From assembly GCF_035046485.1 (NCBI RefSeq), contig NC_085137.1, positions 43,207,155-43,271,154 on the forward strand: a stretch of 64,000 nt of DNA, given 5' to 3'. The notes under the pieces are model-generated. The model saw only the letters and a list, made by a program, of their open reading frames with translations, was not told the DNA's origin and searched no databases. Every line of letters begins with the position of its first letter. The first letter of the stretch is position 1. The translations under genes and the position numbers were made by a program. This DNA is from Aedes albopictus. Lineage: Eukaryota > Arthropoda > Insecta > Diptera > Culicidae. This document shows positions 33,561 through 44,488 of the stretch, in pieces.

Positions 33561-34849
33561 TGGAAGAATCACGGACAGACTGCCTGGAGCGGCGCCATCG
33601 TTCCGTCACCAAGCCATAAATCAGTACAGTACCCCACGCACACAAATCCTATATTTTGCATTAAATCAAATAACTCATCAAAGAGCGTGAGAGAAAAATA
33701 CAAGAAATTTTTAAGATACATAGATATTTCTGTAGTAAATCGTTTTAAATCCAACAGTCGATTTTCTATTCTTTTTGCAACGAGATTTCTAAAATTTCTG
33801 AAAGAATGGGATAAAAATTAGATGTAATGTTATTTATATAAAATGCTAAATTCTTATTTATTTACAGAAATGCCAAACATAAAAGCTGCTGGAACTTTTT
33901 GAAGAACTTGAGTAAATGATTTTATAAAAAAAAGAAAAAAAAAACAATTCAGGACATACTTTCCACAGATATTACTTTTGGAAACTTCTAGAGCAATACA
34001 TGAAAATTGTTTGAATTACTTTCCCTAGGAATGCTGTTAAGGATGCTTGAAGATTTTTATTTACTCAATTCTTGATTAAGAAAGAGTTGGAGATACGCTT
34101 GGATATATTTTTGGGAAGAAATTCTGGATACTTTACCAGAAATACACTCCAAACAATTAATACAAACTTCCAGCAATAACTCGTGAAAACCATCACAGTG
34201 TCTTAGGCTGCTGATCGGATAAAAACTAACCGTATGATGTTTTGTGAAAACAATTTCTGTACCATACAGTGTGCCAGCCACTATAACATGTATTGTAATG
34301 GAATGGTTCACTAAAAGCATTGCACATGTTTTCGTGCAATTTTAGTTGAATTTTTCAACCGTGCTTTGTTTTGATGATGTTCGTGACTTTTTGAAGTCAA
34401 AATAAAAATAAAAATAGATTTAAATTCAATGAAATGTATTAATGATGTATTAATAATCTATTAATAATGTTTAAATAAGTGATAAAACCAGGAGCCCTAA
34501 GGACTGCAGATCCAAGAGAAAATGCGGGCAAGGTATGTAGAGGGCGATGAGAGAAATGCGATTGTAGGTCAATCTGGAAAAACGCATATGTCAGATTTTT
34601 ATGAATCAACGGATGAGGTTCAACACGAACCATTTTTGTATTTGTATTGAGGGGAGTTTTCTCCTCTTCCCTCATTTGAACTTGTCACAACCGAATCAAA
34701 TGCGATTGACGAAATGTATTCTGGACATAGACCCATCTTTAGCATATGGACTGCATTGAGGATTGGACACTGAAACTACTTCTAAAATAAGTTCATCTGC
34801 AATTTGTTTTTTTAAGCATGGAACACATTGCTTATATTTGAATATTTTT
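33561..34849. other. unassigned AT-rich stretch
   Basis: Nearly 1.3 kb of AT-rich DNA. No long frame, satellite or obvious inverted repeat. Frames of up to 94 codons lack motifs. Confidence 0.4.
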
Positions 34850-35028
34850 TTTATCTGTATTAACGAGATTTTTAGCCCTAGGCTAGTTCATCTCGGGACC
34901 CACGCTTTACTTCCCTTCTGAAGGAAGAACCCACATTTTGTGAGTATGTCGGGAGTGGGATTCGATCCCAGATCCTCGGCGTGATAGAAAATGTTCTAAT
35001 CATCACACCAGGTCCACTCCACGTTTGA
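34850..35028 (-). mobile_element. tRNA-derived SINE, near complete
   Basis: On the minus strand: tRNA-like head GGACCTGGTGTGATGATTAG ... CTGGGATCGAATCCCACTCC, body GTGGGTTCTTCCTTCAGAAG and CCCGAGATGAACTAGCC, then AAAAATCTCGTTAATACAG with an A-rich tail. A- and B-boxes would drive polymerase III transcription. The head matches the fragment at 14700-14800. Confidence 0.8.
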
Positions 35029-35787
35029 AAAAAATGTTTCAGAACAGTTTTCTTATAATTTAACCTCTGAGTGAGCTACCATATAATTCAATGTTAAAGT
35101 TTGTTATGTATTCCAATCTTTAGTCAAACGGGTGCCTCAAATGTTGTAATAACGGTTAAGCACGCTGTAATGTTACTTATGTATGTACCTCGTCACGCAC
35201 TTCATGCAATTACATTGGTGGTCAAATAACGCGTAGCGCGCTCGGCAAAGTTCGAACATGCCGCTCAAAGTGTTGCCACAAATAATGCTTAGTTTGCTAA
35301 ACCCAGATATGTGGATGATGGGGCATAGGAGCCTAAGCTTAACCCGTTAACGTCCAAGGTGTCTCACAATTTAAATCTTCGAATGAATTTGTTATCAAAG
35401 GTCAAGTTTCAATAAAATTAGCATGATTTGATGAAAAAAATGGAAGTCTATGGTGTAGTTCCAAAAAAATTCTTCATTGTAGTTCCACAATATCTGATAA
35501 TTTTCTCGAGTTCTATTTCAGCCCAACTTCTACGCTATCGTTATATTCTAATCCGTATAGATACAATACAGCTCTAAACATGTGAGAGAGATGATAACCA
35601 CTCAAAAAGAATACAAAAAGGACTTATAAATTGGTACAGAAATATAACCCGATAATCGCCTAAAAGTATGCAATGCATGGTTCTTGTAATTTCATGTAAT
35701 TTCGACTGTAGTGTTCAACATTTCTCATTTTTTTTAACAAATCAAACACGCAAAAACGGCTACGCTCAAAAATGTGTTCGGCCTGCA
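35029..35787. other. unassigned stretch
   Basis: No gene or repeat recognised. ACGCGTAGCGCGCTCGG near 35230 is a small GC-rich palindrome in AT-rich DNA. Confidence 0.35.
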
Positions 35788-36037
35788 CATTTTTAGTAAA
35801 CATCCATGCCGCGCATGACTGTGTTGGAAACATACATTTTTTTTTAATTGCTCGTACGCTCACATGAGCATGTATTTTGCTATAATTTCGACATGGCAAC
35901 CTCACTGGGTTTATAAACCACCTTCAAATACCGAATAATATTGATATTTTGCAAAAATGTGAGCGTACGAGCAATTCTAAAAAATGTGTGTTTCCAACAC
36001 AGTCCCTGTGCGGCATGGGTGTTACTCAAAAATGAGA
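35788..36037. mobile_element. inverted-repeat element
   Basis: Arms of roughly 65 bases contain ATGCCGCGCATGACTGTG / GTGTTGGAAACA on the left and their inverse on the right, with TTGCTCGTACGCTCACA facing GTGAGCGTACGAGCAA. Edges are approximate; target duplication not identified. Confidence 0.7.
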
Positions 36038-36239
36038 GTTTTTTATTTTAGAGAGAATAAAGAGAGCTCACTATGTGTGGCATAAGCAAACGTTAAAATA
36101 CTTTAGAAGTTAGATTTTACACAGATAATGATTTCTAATAAAGCAATTGAGTTTTTCCTTCGGCACCTCACAAACTCTCTTTACGTACTCACCATACCAT
36201 AGAAGTTTTTCATATTTAAAAAAGAAAATCGTGAAATAG

Positions 36240-36640
36240 TCACGGAAGAAATCCCGGGAGGAATTTTTGTATAAATCCCAAGCGAGGATCCCGGCTCATA
36301 GAAAGAATTCCATTAGGATTCTCTGAATATGTTTCGACAGAACATTTTGAAAGTATACTAAAATGAATCTGTGAAGTAATTCCACAAGAAATCCGTAAAA
36401 AAAAAAGCAATTCTGGCGGAAATCCCTGAAGTTATTCCTGAAGGAATCCCGTTAAGAATACCTGATGTATTCCTTAGAGAGTTCATGACAGGAATGCCGG
36501 CCAGAAGCTGAGCATGTCCGATCTATACAGCAATCTCGAAAGCAATATCTGAAGGAATCTCGGGAACAAACCTGAGAAGATTTTCGAAAGGAATGCCTGA
36601 AGAAATCCTGGAAAGAATTCCTGAAGGTATCTCAAAAAAT
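36240..36640 (+). repeat. degenerate 12-bp satellite array E
   Basis: Diverged units such as GGAATCCC, CCTGAAGGAATC and GAAAGAATTCC. Same family as the arrays on the left, much decayed. Confidence 0.6.
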
Positions 36641-36789
36641 AACCGCAGCTCATCTAATCTCCCCAAGTAACCACAGTGCTGAAGCCCTATTACATGCAGA
36701 TATACGGTGTATTTAGTGCAATCATTACTTTACATGCAAACTTAAGGCTGAAATATAAACGACTCATAGAAAAGTGATCATTTGCCATA

Positions 36790-37580
36790 CCAAAATCAGA
36801 AATTGTCAATAAAGAAGTAAGGGTGGGAGCAATAATAAACTATAAAATTTCCATAAACAAAACAAAAAGTGCATAAATAAATCAAAATTTCCCATAAATA
36901 ATTGATTTTCGAGCAATAAAAATTGTCGGAATTTCCACAAATAATTCAAAAATTGCAATAAATAAACACATTTTTTCCACCACACAAGTTTAAATTTTCC
37001 ATAAATAAATCTGATTTTTCCATAAATAATTTAAAAATTCCCAATTGAAAAACATTAAAAAAGCAATTGAAAATTTAGCAATAAATACGAAACAATGAGT
37101 AAAGTAAAAGTTTCGGCCGAACCATGCGGCGAAGCCGCATAGAGGATTGAGGAACTGAGGCGGCAGAAGGCCGCCGAAGTTTCCGAAATCCGACGCGCCG
37201 TAACTGCGTCAATTCGGATCTAGGCAATCCACAGATCCAAGAATTTGCCCGGTAGAATGCGAACAGAGTTGTTATCCCTTTTTAAAGTCCGACGAGCGTT
37301 AGCGAGTTCGGACAGCAAGCGATTGTCTGTTAAATTGCACGCATAGTTTCAGTCTTTCTATCATAATAGTTCTGTAATGTAGTATGTTCGAACTTTTTTG
37401 TTAGAAAAAAATTAGTTTTTTATTGCAATTGTTGATTTATTTGTGGAAATTCTGGCATTTTTTATTGCTCGAAAATCAATTATTTATGGGAAGTTTGATT
37501 TGTTTATGGAACTTTTATAGTTGATTATTGCTTCTACCCCTATTTATTTATTGGCAATTTCCGAATTATTTATGGAAACT
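36790..37580. mobile_element. palindromic AT-rich element with GC-rich core
   Basis: The left arm (about 36797-37060) and right arm (about 37420-37575) are inverted: GAAATTGTCAATAAA, AGCAATAATAAACTATAAAA and CCATAAACAAA on the left return in inverse on the right. Both arms repeat the word CCATAAATAA. Between them lies a GC-rich block (37111-37330). No frame of significance. The element class is unknown. Confidence 0.65.
37111..37330 (+). other. GC-rich cluster of stem-loops
   Basis: Successive hairpins can be drawn: ATGCGGC-GAA-GCCGCAT (37124-37140), GGCGGC-AGAAG-GCCGCC (37159-37175), ATCCGA with TCGGAT flanking a GACGC/GCGTC pair (37189-37218), GGATCT with AGATCC (about 37216-37238), and GTCCGA with TCGGAC (about 37288-37315). 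Composition is far more GC-rich than the flanks. No open frame. Whether this is a structured RNA, a recombination substrate or a captured foreign sequence cannot be decided. Confidence 0.5.
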
Positions 37581-37689
37581 TTTTAATTTATTATGGGGCG
37601 TTTAATTGGCTGCCCAAACTTAAGGTTGATTTAAAGTGGAAATGAGCAATTATAGAATCAAATTAGGATTATACTGGTATAATCTTGAA

Positions 37690-38260
37690 GCAGTCGCATA
37701 ATTGTCTATTTCAAAATGGCGTCGGATATTTATTTTTGAGTTCTACTCATGAATCCCGATCGATAGATACCCATATTGCTTGGTATCATAGCTCAAACTA
37801 TCATTCCATGGGCGCCATCTTTGATTTCAAAATAGGGTCAAATATCGATTTTGACTTCTTCTCATGAAGCCCGATCGATCGAAACCCATTTTGCATGGTA
37901 TTATAGATCAAACGTTCCGTGGCCGCCATCTTGGATATGGTCCGCCATTTTGGATTTCAAAATGGCGTAAAATATCGATTTTTTACTTCTACTCATCAAG
38001 CCCGATCGATAGATATCCATATTGCATGGTATTATAGATCAAACTACCATTCCATGGCCGCCTTATTGGATATGGTCCGCCATCTTTGATTTCAAAATGG
38101 CGTCGGATATTCATTTTTGAGTTCTACTTTTGAAGCCCGATCGATAGATACCCATATTGCATAGTATCCGAAGCAGCATTGCCGTTAAACAGCATATATT
38201 CTGGAGTTTTGACCGCCATCTTGGAACCTAAGCCGCCATCTTGAATTTTAAAATCCTTGC
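37690..38260. repeat. tandem repeat, about 115-135 bp unit
   Basis: CCCGATCGAT recurs at 37755, 37870, 38001 and 38136. Each unit also carries TTTCAAAATGGCGT, CCATATTGCATGGTAT and GGCCGCCATCTTGGAT. Four units plus partial ones. The Penelope-like element is inserted just to the right. Confidence 0.88.
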
Positions 38261-38323
38261 TACCACCTCCATATCCTAAGGAATTGATTATGTTTGGCTA
38301 CGCAGTCATTTATTGCACAAACG

Positions 38324-38374
38324 ACGTTCTTTATTTGCCCGACGTTTCGACACGGGGATTGTGTCTTCCTCAGG
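38324..38374 (-). ncRNA. hammerhead-ribozyme-like core, inverted copy
   Basis: Same core boxes on the minus strand as at 40207-40257: CTGAGGA, GACAC/GTGTC stem, GAAA, and CGT/ACG. Identity of all core positions in both copies follows from their common origin and is not independent support. Confidence 0.45.
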
Positions 38375-38655
38375 GGGTACTGTAATTTTACATATATTCT
38401 AATTGTTTGTGTTTATGTCTAATTGTTTTAACTTACAATATTTGTGTCGTTATTTGTCCTATGTTTGGTCTAACTATAACTGTCGAGTTTAGCGGTTTTT
38501 GGTACATGCTGTAAGGGTCAAGTTTGTAATAAAGTGGAAAAATTAACATTAAGTTCACTTATTAAAAAATCTTACACTTTGAAATTTCTAATTTTTCCCG
38601 CACAACTTTTACTGCTCAATGGCGCATTCTTTCTAATTTCTAGTCCTTCTTTCTT

Positions 38656-38999
38656 CTATCCTACAGACTGGTTAACGTGCCCTATCGGTGTTATTGATTC
38701 CCTCTCATCTATGCTGTCGTTTCTCGGTGTCTTACGCTCCCTTCTGCTTTTTATGTCGTGCAACACTGCTGCGTATGTCGTACTCAGTCTGTCTATGTCG
38801 GTTCGTTTATTAACTGTGTTGTCGGTGTTCGTGATGTGACACATCTCTAAAAATGGAAGTGTGGATTGTTTGTAGCTATGGTCAATAATTTGTGTGTGTT
38901 CTAAATCGAATCGGTGATCTTGTTCTATACAATGTTGTATTAGTGCTGTGGTTGTTTCCATCAGTGATGTCTTGGCTATTTCTGTGTTAGTATTGTCCC
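38656..38999 (-). pseudogene. inverted duplicate of the GIY-YIG protein C-terminus
   Basis: The minus strand encodes NTNTEIAKTSLMETTTALIQ through to HVNQSVG, the same as the end of the plus-strand frame. The YIG core itself is not included. This is the truncated, inverted copy forming the left end of the Penelope-like element, not an independent gene. Confidence 0.85.
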
Positions 39000-39001
39000 A
39001 G

Positions 39002-39924
39002 CCCACCAATCGCAGCCACACCACCCGCACTGACCGAAATCACCGAGGACAATCAGAACCGACCGGATCACAATCCATCCAACCTGCTAGCCAACGAATC
39101 CACACCAATCGAATCACCAATCACCTCTAATCAGATGCAGCAACAAACCGAACCACTCTGCCACCATCCAAATGCATCTTCTGATGTGAATCATGCGAAC
39201 CAAACACCATATCCACATAACGTTATCTCCAATCACTCCAGCACCACAAATCCTGTAGCAGAACAATCTGAAACGACAAATAGTTTAAAAACATATAGGG
39301 CAATACCGTACATACCTTCACTTTCCCAGAAAATTATAAAAATATTAGCCAAAGATTATCCCAACTTGGCAATAACAACAAAACAGAACCGAGTAGTCAA
39401 AAGCCTCCACACACTAGTCAAGCATGCAGTTAACAGAGATGATGTTAGTAATGCAATATGTATACAAAATACCATGTAGTAACTGCGAATGTTGCTACAT
39501 CGGCATGACCACAAACACACTACGAAAAAGACTAGCAGGGCACCGATCGAATGTTAATAGGTTAGATAAACTGATAAATGATAACAATACTAACACAGAA
39601 ATAGCCAAGACATCACTGATGGAAACAACCACAGCACTAATACAACATTGTATAGAACAAGATCACCGATTCGATTTAGAACACACACAAATTATTGACC
39701 ATAGCTACAAACAATCCACACTTCCATTTTTAGAGATGTGTCACATCACGAACACCGACAACACAGTTAATAAACGAACCGACATAGACAGACTGAGTAC
39801 GACATACGCAGCAGTGTTGCACGACATAAAAAGCAGAAGGGAGCGTAAGACACCGAGAAACGATAGCATAGATGAGAGGGAATCAATAACACCGATAGGG
39901 CACGTTAACCAGTCCGTAGGATAG
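39002..39924 (+). pseudogene. Penelope-like protein, C-terminal part with GIY-YIG endonuclease
   Basis: The first frame (to 39479) has a proline- and asparagine-rich linker and then AIPYIPSLSQKIIKILAKDY, as found between reverse transcriptase and endonuclease in these elements. A one-base shift near 39450 moves to the frame carrying VYKIPCSNCECCYIGMT with LRKRLAGHRSNVN, the GIY-YIG nuclease core (two cysteines, YIG, conserved R and H). The endonuclease nicks DNA for target-primed insertion. The frame ends at 39924 after HVNQSVG. Because of the frameshift and the missing 5' part the copy is inactive. Confidence 0.82.
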
Positions 39925-40206
39925 AAGAAAGAAGGACTAGAAATTAGAAAGATTGCGCCATTGAGCAGTACAAGTTGTGCGGGAAAAATTAGAAATTTCA
40001 AAGTGTAAGATTTTTTAATAAGTGAACTTAATGTTAATTTTTCCACTTTATAACAAACTTGACCCTTACAGCATGTACTAAAAACCGCTAAACTCGACAG
40101 TTATAGTTAGACCAAACATAGGACAAATAACGACACAAATATTGTAAGTTAAAACAATTAGACATAAACACAAACAATTAGAATATATGTAAAATTACAG
40201 TACCCC

Positions 40207-40257
40207 CTGAGGAAGACACAATCCCCGTGTCGAAACGTCGGGCAAATAAAGAACGTC
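40207..40257 (+). ncRNA. hammerhead-ribozyme-like core in the Penelope-like end
   Basis: CTGAGGA (40207-40213) fits the CUGANGA core box; GACAC (40215-40219) pairs with GTGTC (40227-40231) as stem II; GAAA follows (40232-40235); CGT (40236-40238) can pair with ACG (40253-40255), followed by TC (40256-40257) as the cleavage-site dinucleotide. A convincing stem I is not seen, so self-cleavage is doubtful in this copy. Hammerhead motifs are known from Penelope-like elements. The mirror copy is at 38324-38374. Confidence 0.5.
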
Positions 40258-40336
40258 GTTTGTTCAATAAATGACTGCGTAGCCAAACATAATCAATTTC
40301 ACCAAATCAGTCGATTTATCATCAATCCTAAGGAAT

Positions 40337-41359
40337 GTGTATACCAAATTTGATGGAAATTTCTTGACGCATTTCAGAGTTATGCCTATGTTCCAGCATA
40401 CATATATACATACTTACATACATATGAACATACAAATAGAAAAACATACAAACATATAAACATACAATCATACATACATCGACTTTTGTATGCATTGATT
40501 AACAGCTCTGCCGAAGAAATGAACTGTTAATTATTAACCATTGTCAAGATTCCAGGGAAATAACTTTTTTTTTCGCATTGGAAATATGCTCACCGATCGT
40601 GACAATATGCATTCTTTGCAGCATCGTTTACGCCAACTAGTGAAACAGTCACATACTATATTATACACTATGAGCAAGGTATGGGTGTGGAGAACATCTT
40701 CTCTGAAGAAAGTATTCTTAAATTTTGCAAAATTCTGGAGATATTCACATCAAAAGGACTGTCCTATTTATAGGACGCTGGGAGTTCGGGGCATCTGTCC
40801 TATAAATAGGACGCTGGGCGGATATGGGTTAAACTGTTAATGCAATTAGAGATTACACAGACTTTGACGTGGACGGCCTATATTTGAAGAGTTATCCAAG
40901 GGGCTTTTAACAATTCCCAAAGGAGTTGAATTATGTTCAACTTCATAACTTCTAGTTCAAAGATAGTTCTATTTCATTTTTTTTTTCAGGCTTCAGATGC
41001 CATTGACAGGAGCCGAGACAGGAGCAAAATTACAAAATAATAATAGATTCAGTACATAACAAAAGAGAACCATTTCCAAACCATTCAATATAATTTATAG
41101 CCAGTAATGAAATTAATATTCGAAACCATACATTTTTGTACATTTTATTGGTTGAAACCATACATATACCATACAATGTACAGTATATTGAACCTAGGTT
41201 TCAATAATAACAACAATTCATTTACAATCGAATGTATGGTTTTGCAAAAATATTAGTATGGAAAGATATTTTTTGTATTGTAACGATACTTAAAAACCCA
41301 TACAATTAATTGAAAAAAAAAAAACCATACTGTATGGTTGACAACGTTACATTTTATTG
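40337..41359. other. stretch with (CATA)n microsatellite and duplicated palindrome
   Basis: CATA-rich microsatellite at about 40400-40480. At 40762-40775 and 40798-40811 the palindromes TCCTATTTATAGGA and TCCTATAAATAGGA are each followed by CGCTGGG. The rest, including repeated CCATACA words at 41120-41340, is AT-rich and unassigned. Confidence 0.5.
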
Positions 41360-41830
41360 ATGTTGTATTAGCATTAGCATTAGCATTAGCATTAAGCGAG
41401 TCGCACACATTCGTAGGTGGTACAGTCCTAGACCGCTGTTATGAGTGTTGCCTCCTTCCCGTCCGAACCAAAGCACAAAGATTTGGGACTAATCTCTGAC
41501 TCTTAGACAAGACTGACGCAATCCTCCAATGGTCGAGCACTGTCCTGGCCACGTCCTTGCGACTGCTGAGGGATGGGAAAGGATGGTTAGTTTTGGACAC
41601 CTATGAAAAATGTAGACAACTCTACGATCTCTCAGGCCTAGGTATCACGGGAATTTGGGTGTTGTTAGTGGAAGGGTAAACTCCAAAGGATACGCTTGGT
41701 CAACGTTCAGGCGCACCATTGTTTAACTGCTTCATATCAGTTGTCTGCCCAATTCGTCCTGGTCATCTTGATGGCATTTGGTTGCATTACTATATTCTTC
41801 GGTTGAAAATCTGAATCCGATCCGCTCTCC
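41360..41830 (-). repeat. retroposon-like repeat with (GCTAAT)n tail
   Basis: Four tandem ATTAGC units at 41369-41396, i.e. a (GCTAAT)n tail on the minus strand, border about 430 bases of moderately GC-rich sequence (for example CGTAGGTGGTACAGTCC). Simple-repeat tails are typical of LINE or SINE 3' ends. No coding frame; family not recognised. Confidence 0.45.
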
Positions 41831-42044
41831 TCATTATTGATGTTGTATTGCTATTTTTACCATTATTTATATTGTAAAAATACGATACTAAATTGTACTG
41901 TTACAATACTATGCTCGGTTCTTCTATTGTATTCTTTATTCGGGTACGTATAGCCCATAAGAAATCTTTCAAACTACAAGTATTTTTTGAAGATTTTTTT
42001 TCTACAATTGTTTGCTGTGACCATTTTATTCAAAATGGATTTAT

Positions 42045-42200
42045 GATTTCTTCTTCTTCTTCTTCTTCTTCTTTTTGGCGTTACGTTCCCACTTTGACAA
42101 ACCTGCTTGAAGCAGGCTGCTTCACAGCTTTTCTATTGCTTACGCACATGAATGGCGTGCTGAATGAGAGCCTGGAGGTCTTCCAATTTCTCATATATTT
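42045..42200 (-). repeat. SINE-like repeat with (GAA)n tail
   Basis: (TTC)n followed by TTTTTGGCGTTACGTTCCCA resembles, at a distance, the 3' portion of the SINE at 23003-24168 (TTATGGCTTGACGTTCGCAT). Orientation minus, with (GAA)n as the tail. The tRNA-like head is missing. Confidence 0.45.
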
Positions 42201-42611
42201 TGACTGAATATTCCATATAAACAACCTTCAACTTATTTGCGAAAGCTTAATTTTTAACCGATTTTTAACTTTAACAGATATTGCGCAATTTGGTAACATG
42301 TGATACCCATAATTCTATATGTGGACCATAACTAAGGGCCACACAAATGTCACCAACCACATAAATCAAGAATATACATTCTATGTATGCTTGAACCGAA
42401 AGTTGTCTATCGGTTGGCTCCCATCCTCCCCAGGATCATCGCGTTTGAAGCGCGAAATGATGGATGATGTTTTAATTTCAACTTTTTCGGAACGTTCCGC
42501 TTCGGGGGAAAACGGAAGAGAATCCCCGGATTGAGACGGAGACGACTCAAGTGACGACCGGCGCGCTAGCTGGCTGGCTGTTGCTTGATGAGGAATTATG
42601 ATGATTGGATA
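42201..42611. other. unassigned, repeat-poor flank of a MITE
   Basis: More GC-rich than surroundings near 42400-42600. A 71-residue frame at 42319-42534 has no motif and no splice support. Possibly unique host DNA. Confidence 0.3.
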
Positions 42612-43115
42612 CCCGAGCAAAGTCTAACAACAAAATGATAGCAAATCGAAAACACGATTTGTATTCAGCAGCAAATTGATATCATATTTTGATATCAAAT
42701 TATCTTGATTAATTTCGATTTCAAATTTTGATATCGTTTTGCTGTCATTCAAAGTTATTTTAAATATTTAAGTTTTTAAGTCATTTCAAAACTTCTAGGC
42801 GACCTTGTATAAAGCATCTAGTGATATACCATCAGTGCAATTAACGTATTGCATTTAGGTTTACAAATTATCCAAAAAACTCTGCATTTAACGATTTATC
42901 CATTTTTTTTACATTGATTGCAAAAGCAGTAATCAATTTGCCATCACTGATAGCAGGAATTGTTTTCAACTTGCTCTCACAGGAACATTTTTCTGCTTTC
43001 ATTTTTGATGTTTTAACCGTTAAAACGGCCAAAACGACATCAACCTGAGTAATCATAATTTGTAATATCACAACATCAAAATTTGTTTTCGATTTGCTGT
43101 CAGACTTTGCTCGGG
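42612..43115. mobile_element. 504-bp MITE with CCCGAGCAAAGTCT ends
   Basis: Ends CCCGAGCAAAGTCTAACA and CCCGAGCAAAGTCTGACA (inward from the right), with TA on both sides (42610-42611, 43116-43117). The interior repeats ATTTTGATATC-like words in both orientations. The first bases CCCGAGCA match the element at 62119-63330 and resemble the CCCAAG MITEs. Confidence 0.9.
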
Positions 43116-43117
43116 TA

Positions 43118-44488
43118 CCATCTCCAGGGATGTCGGTCGGTGGGATACCGACCGGAGCGGATTGGATTCCTCTGGTTCGAAAGCTTCTGTCGTCGCGTCG
43201 GTGGTATTGATGAGGAATCGAAAGCGATGAGATCAGCAAATTGTGCTGGTGGTTCAATATTTATTATCCGGGAGGAAACGAACAGTACGAATGTTTAAAT
43301 TGATAAACCGAGCATATTGCCGTATGCTTTTTCAGGAAAATTTATTGGATTATCTAGAGGCGTCCATTCGTTTAATGCAGCTTGTGTAGATGGAGGAGTT
43401 GTCTCGGCAGCAAAATTAATCTGAAAATTATTTTCAATTTTCTACCGGAATCTCAGAAATAAATTGCATCCGCTGTTGGCAGCCAGCAGGGCAGGAACCA
43501 TCATAAATTCACATGCAACGCCATCTGCAATGTATATATCTGTGCTACCTGCTATTCAAAGGTAAAAACTCCGCTTCTATTTCAATTATGACAAGTCCAG
43601 ATATAAATTGTATAATTGAATAGTTTTAAAGTAAAATCAATTACAAGTACAATCTTCAGCCATGTCAATCATATTAACTTTATCATAACGTATTCAGAAG
43701 TTTTCAAAGCTAGAGGTAGAGGTAGAATTTCTTTTCGTGTTAAAACTAAGATCAGCAATATAAAAAAATCCTGGAGGAATTTCTTTCGAAATTTCTTGAA
43801 GTGCTTATGTCAGAATTGTTTTGTCATAAGATGAAAGTTTAGCAGATATTTCTGAAAGAACTCCAGATGGTAAAATATTTACCTCGTTATTTCCATCTTC
43901 GCCTGTCACAAAGAATTGGGACGAATGATTTATTTGCTTATCGTTCAGGCACACTGTACTGTTATGGCATTACACTTCCTTATTTTTATGTATATTTTGA
44001 GTTCAGCTGTTGAGGTTGTAACAGATTTTGCTTGCATCAAATTCCACTAATTTTGCGGTTCGCATAAACTTCCAGACTAACGGGTGAAGTTTTCAGCAGC
44101 ATAAAATCGTTATCGATATGGGAGAGGGTGTCTATACGACAAAGGGAGACGATCTTATAAAGTGAATTGGGTGTAGTTGTGATATAAAAGTTTTTGATCG
44201 CTCTTTTCTTCCACTCTTAAAAAGGGGATACAAAAGAGTAGCGTCATTTTAATAAAACATCGTTCGGTTATCTAGGAAAGAAAACCAGAACGACAGTATA
44301 GGGTAAATGGGTGTAATGCACCCCACTGAAGAAAAACGCTCTTAATTTTCTGGCGATTCAAGTGCATTTGGCATGCGTAATCGATTAGAAATCTTAAATA
44401 GGTATTGAAGAATAATTGTTGATTGGTACAGAAAAGCAATAAAAATATTAAAAATACTGAAAACTAGAGTTTTGAAGTCATACATATA
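43118..44488. other. unassigned stretch
   Basis: 43118-43290 is more GC-rich and free of repeats; the rest is AT-rich. TAGGGTAAATGGGTGTAATG at 44299-44318 looks like a MITE end without a found partner. No gene supported. Confidence 0.35.

Larger units (their letters stand above)
38285..40324. mobile_element. Penelope-like element with inverted duplicated ends
   Basis: ATCCTAAGGAAT is present exactly on both sides (38273-38284, 40325-40336), a 12-bp target duplication. From the left comes an inverted copy of the 3' part (38285 to about 38999), then a plus-strand copy that starts in the linker before the endonuclease and runs to the 3' end (39002-40324). The two copies are nearly identical over about 700 bases. 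Inverted or tandem partial copies (pLTR-like) are characteristic of Penelope-like elements. Only the C-terminal end of the protein is present; the reverse transcriptase palm is missing. The element is inserted next to a tandem repeat. Confidence 0.82.

Noticed and set aside
37081..37330. Bacterial gene transfer
   Set aside because: The GC-rich block has hairpins but no open frame or ribosome binding site; kept only as a structural finding.
38534..40046. Frames starting MEKLTLSSLIKKS on plus (38534) and minus (39741) strands, with membrane-like stretches
   Set aside because: They are antisense shadows of the duplicated GIY-YIG C-terminus in the Penelope-like element.
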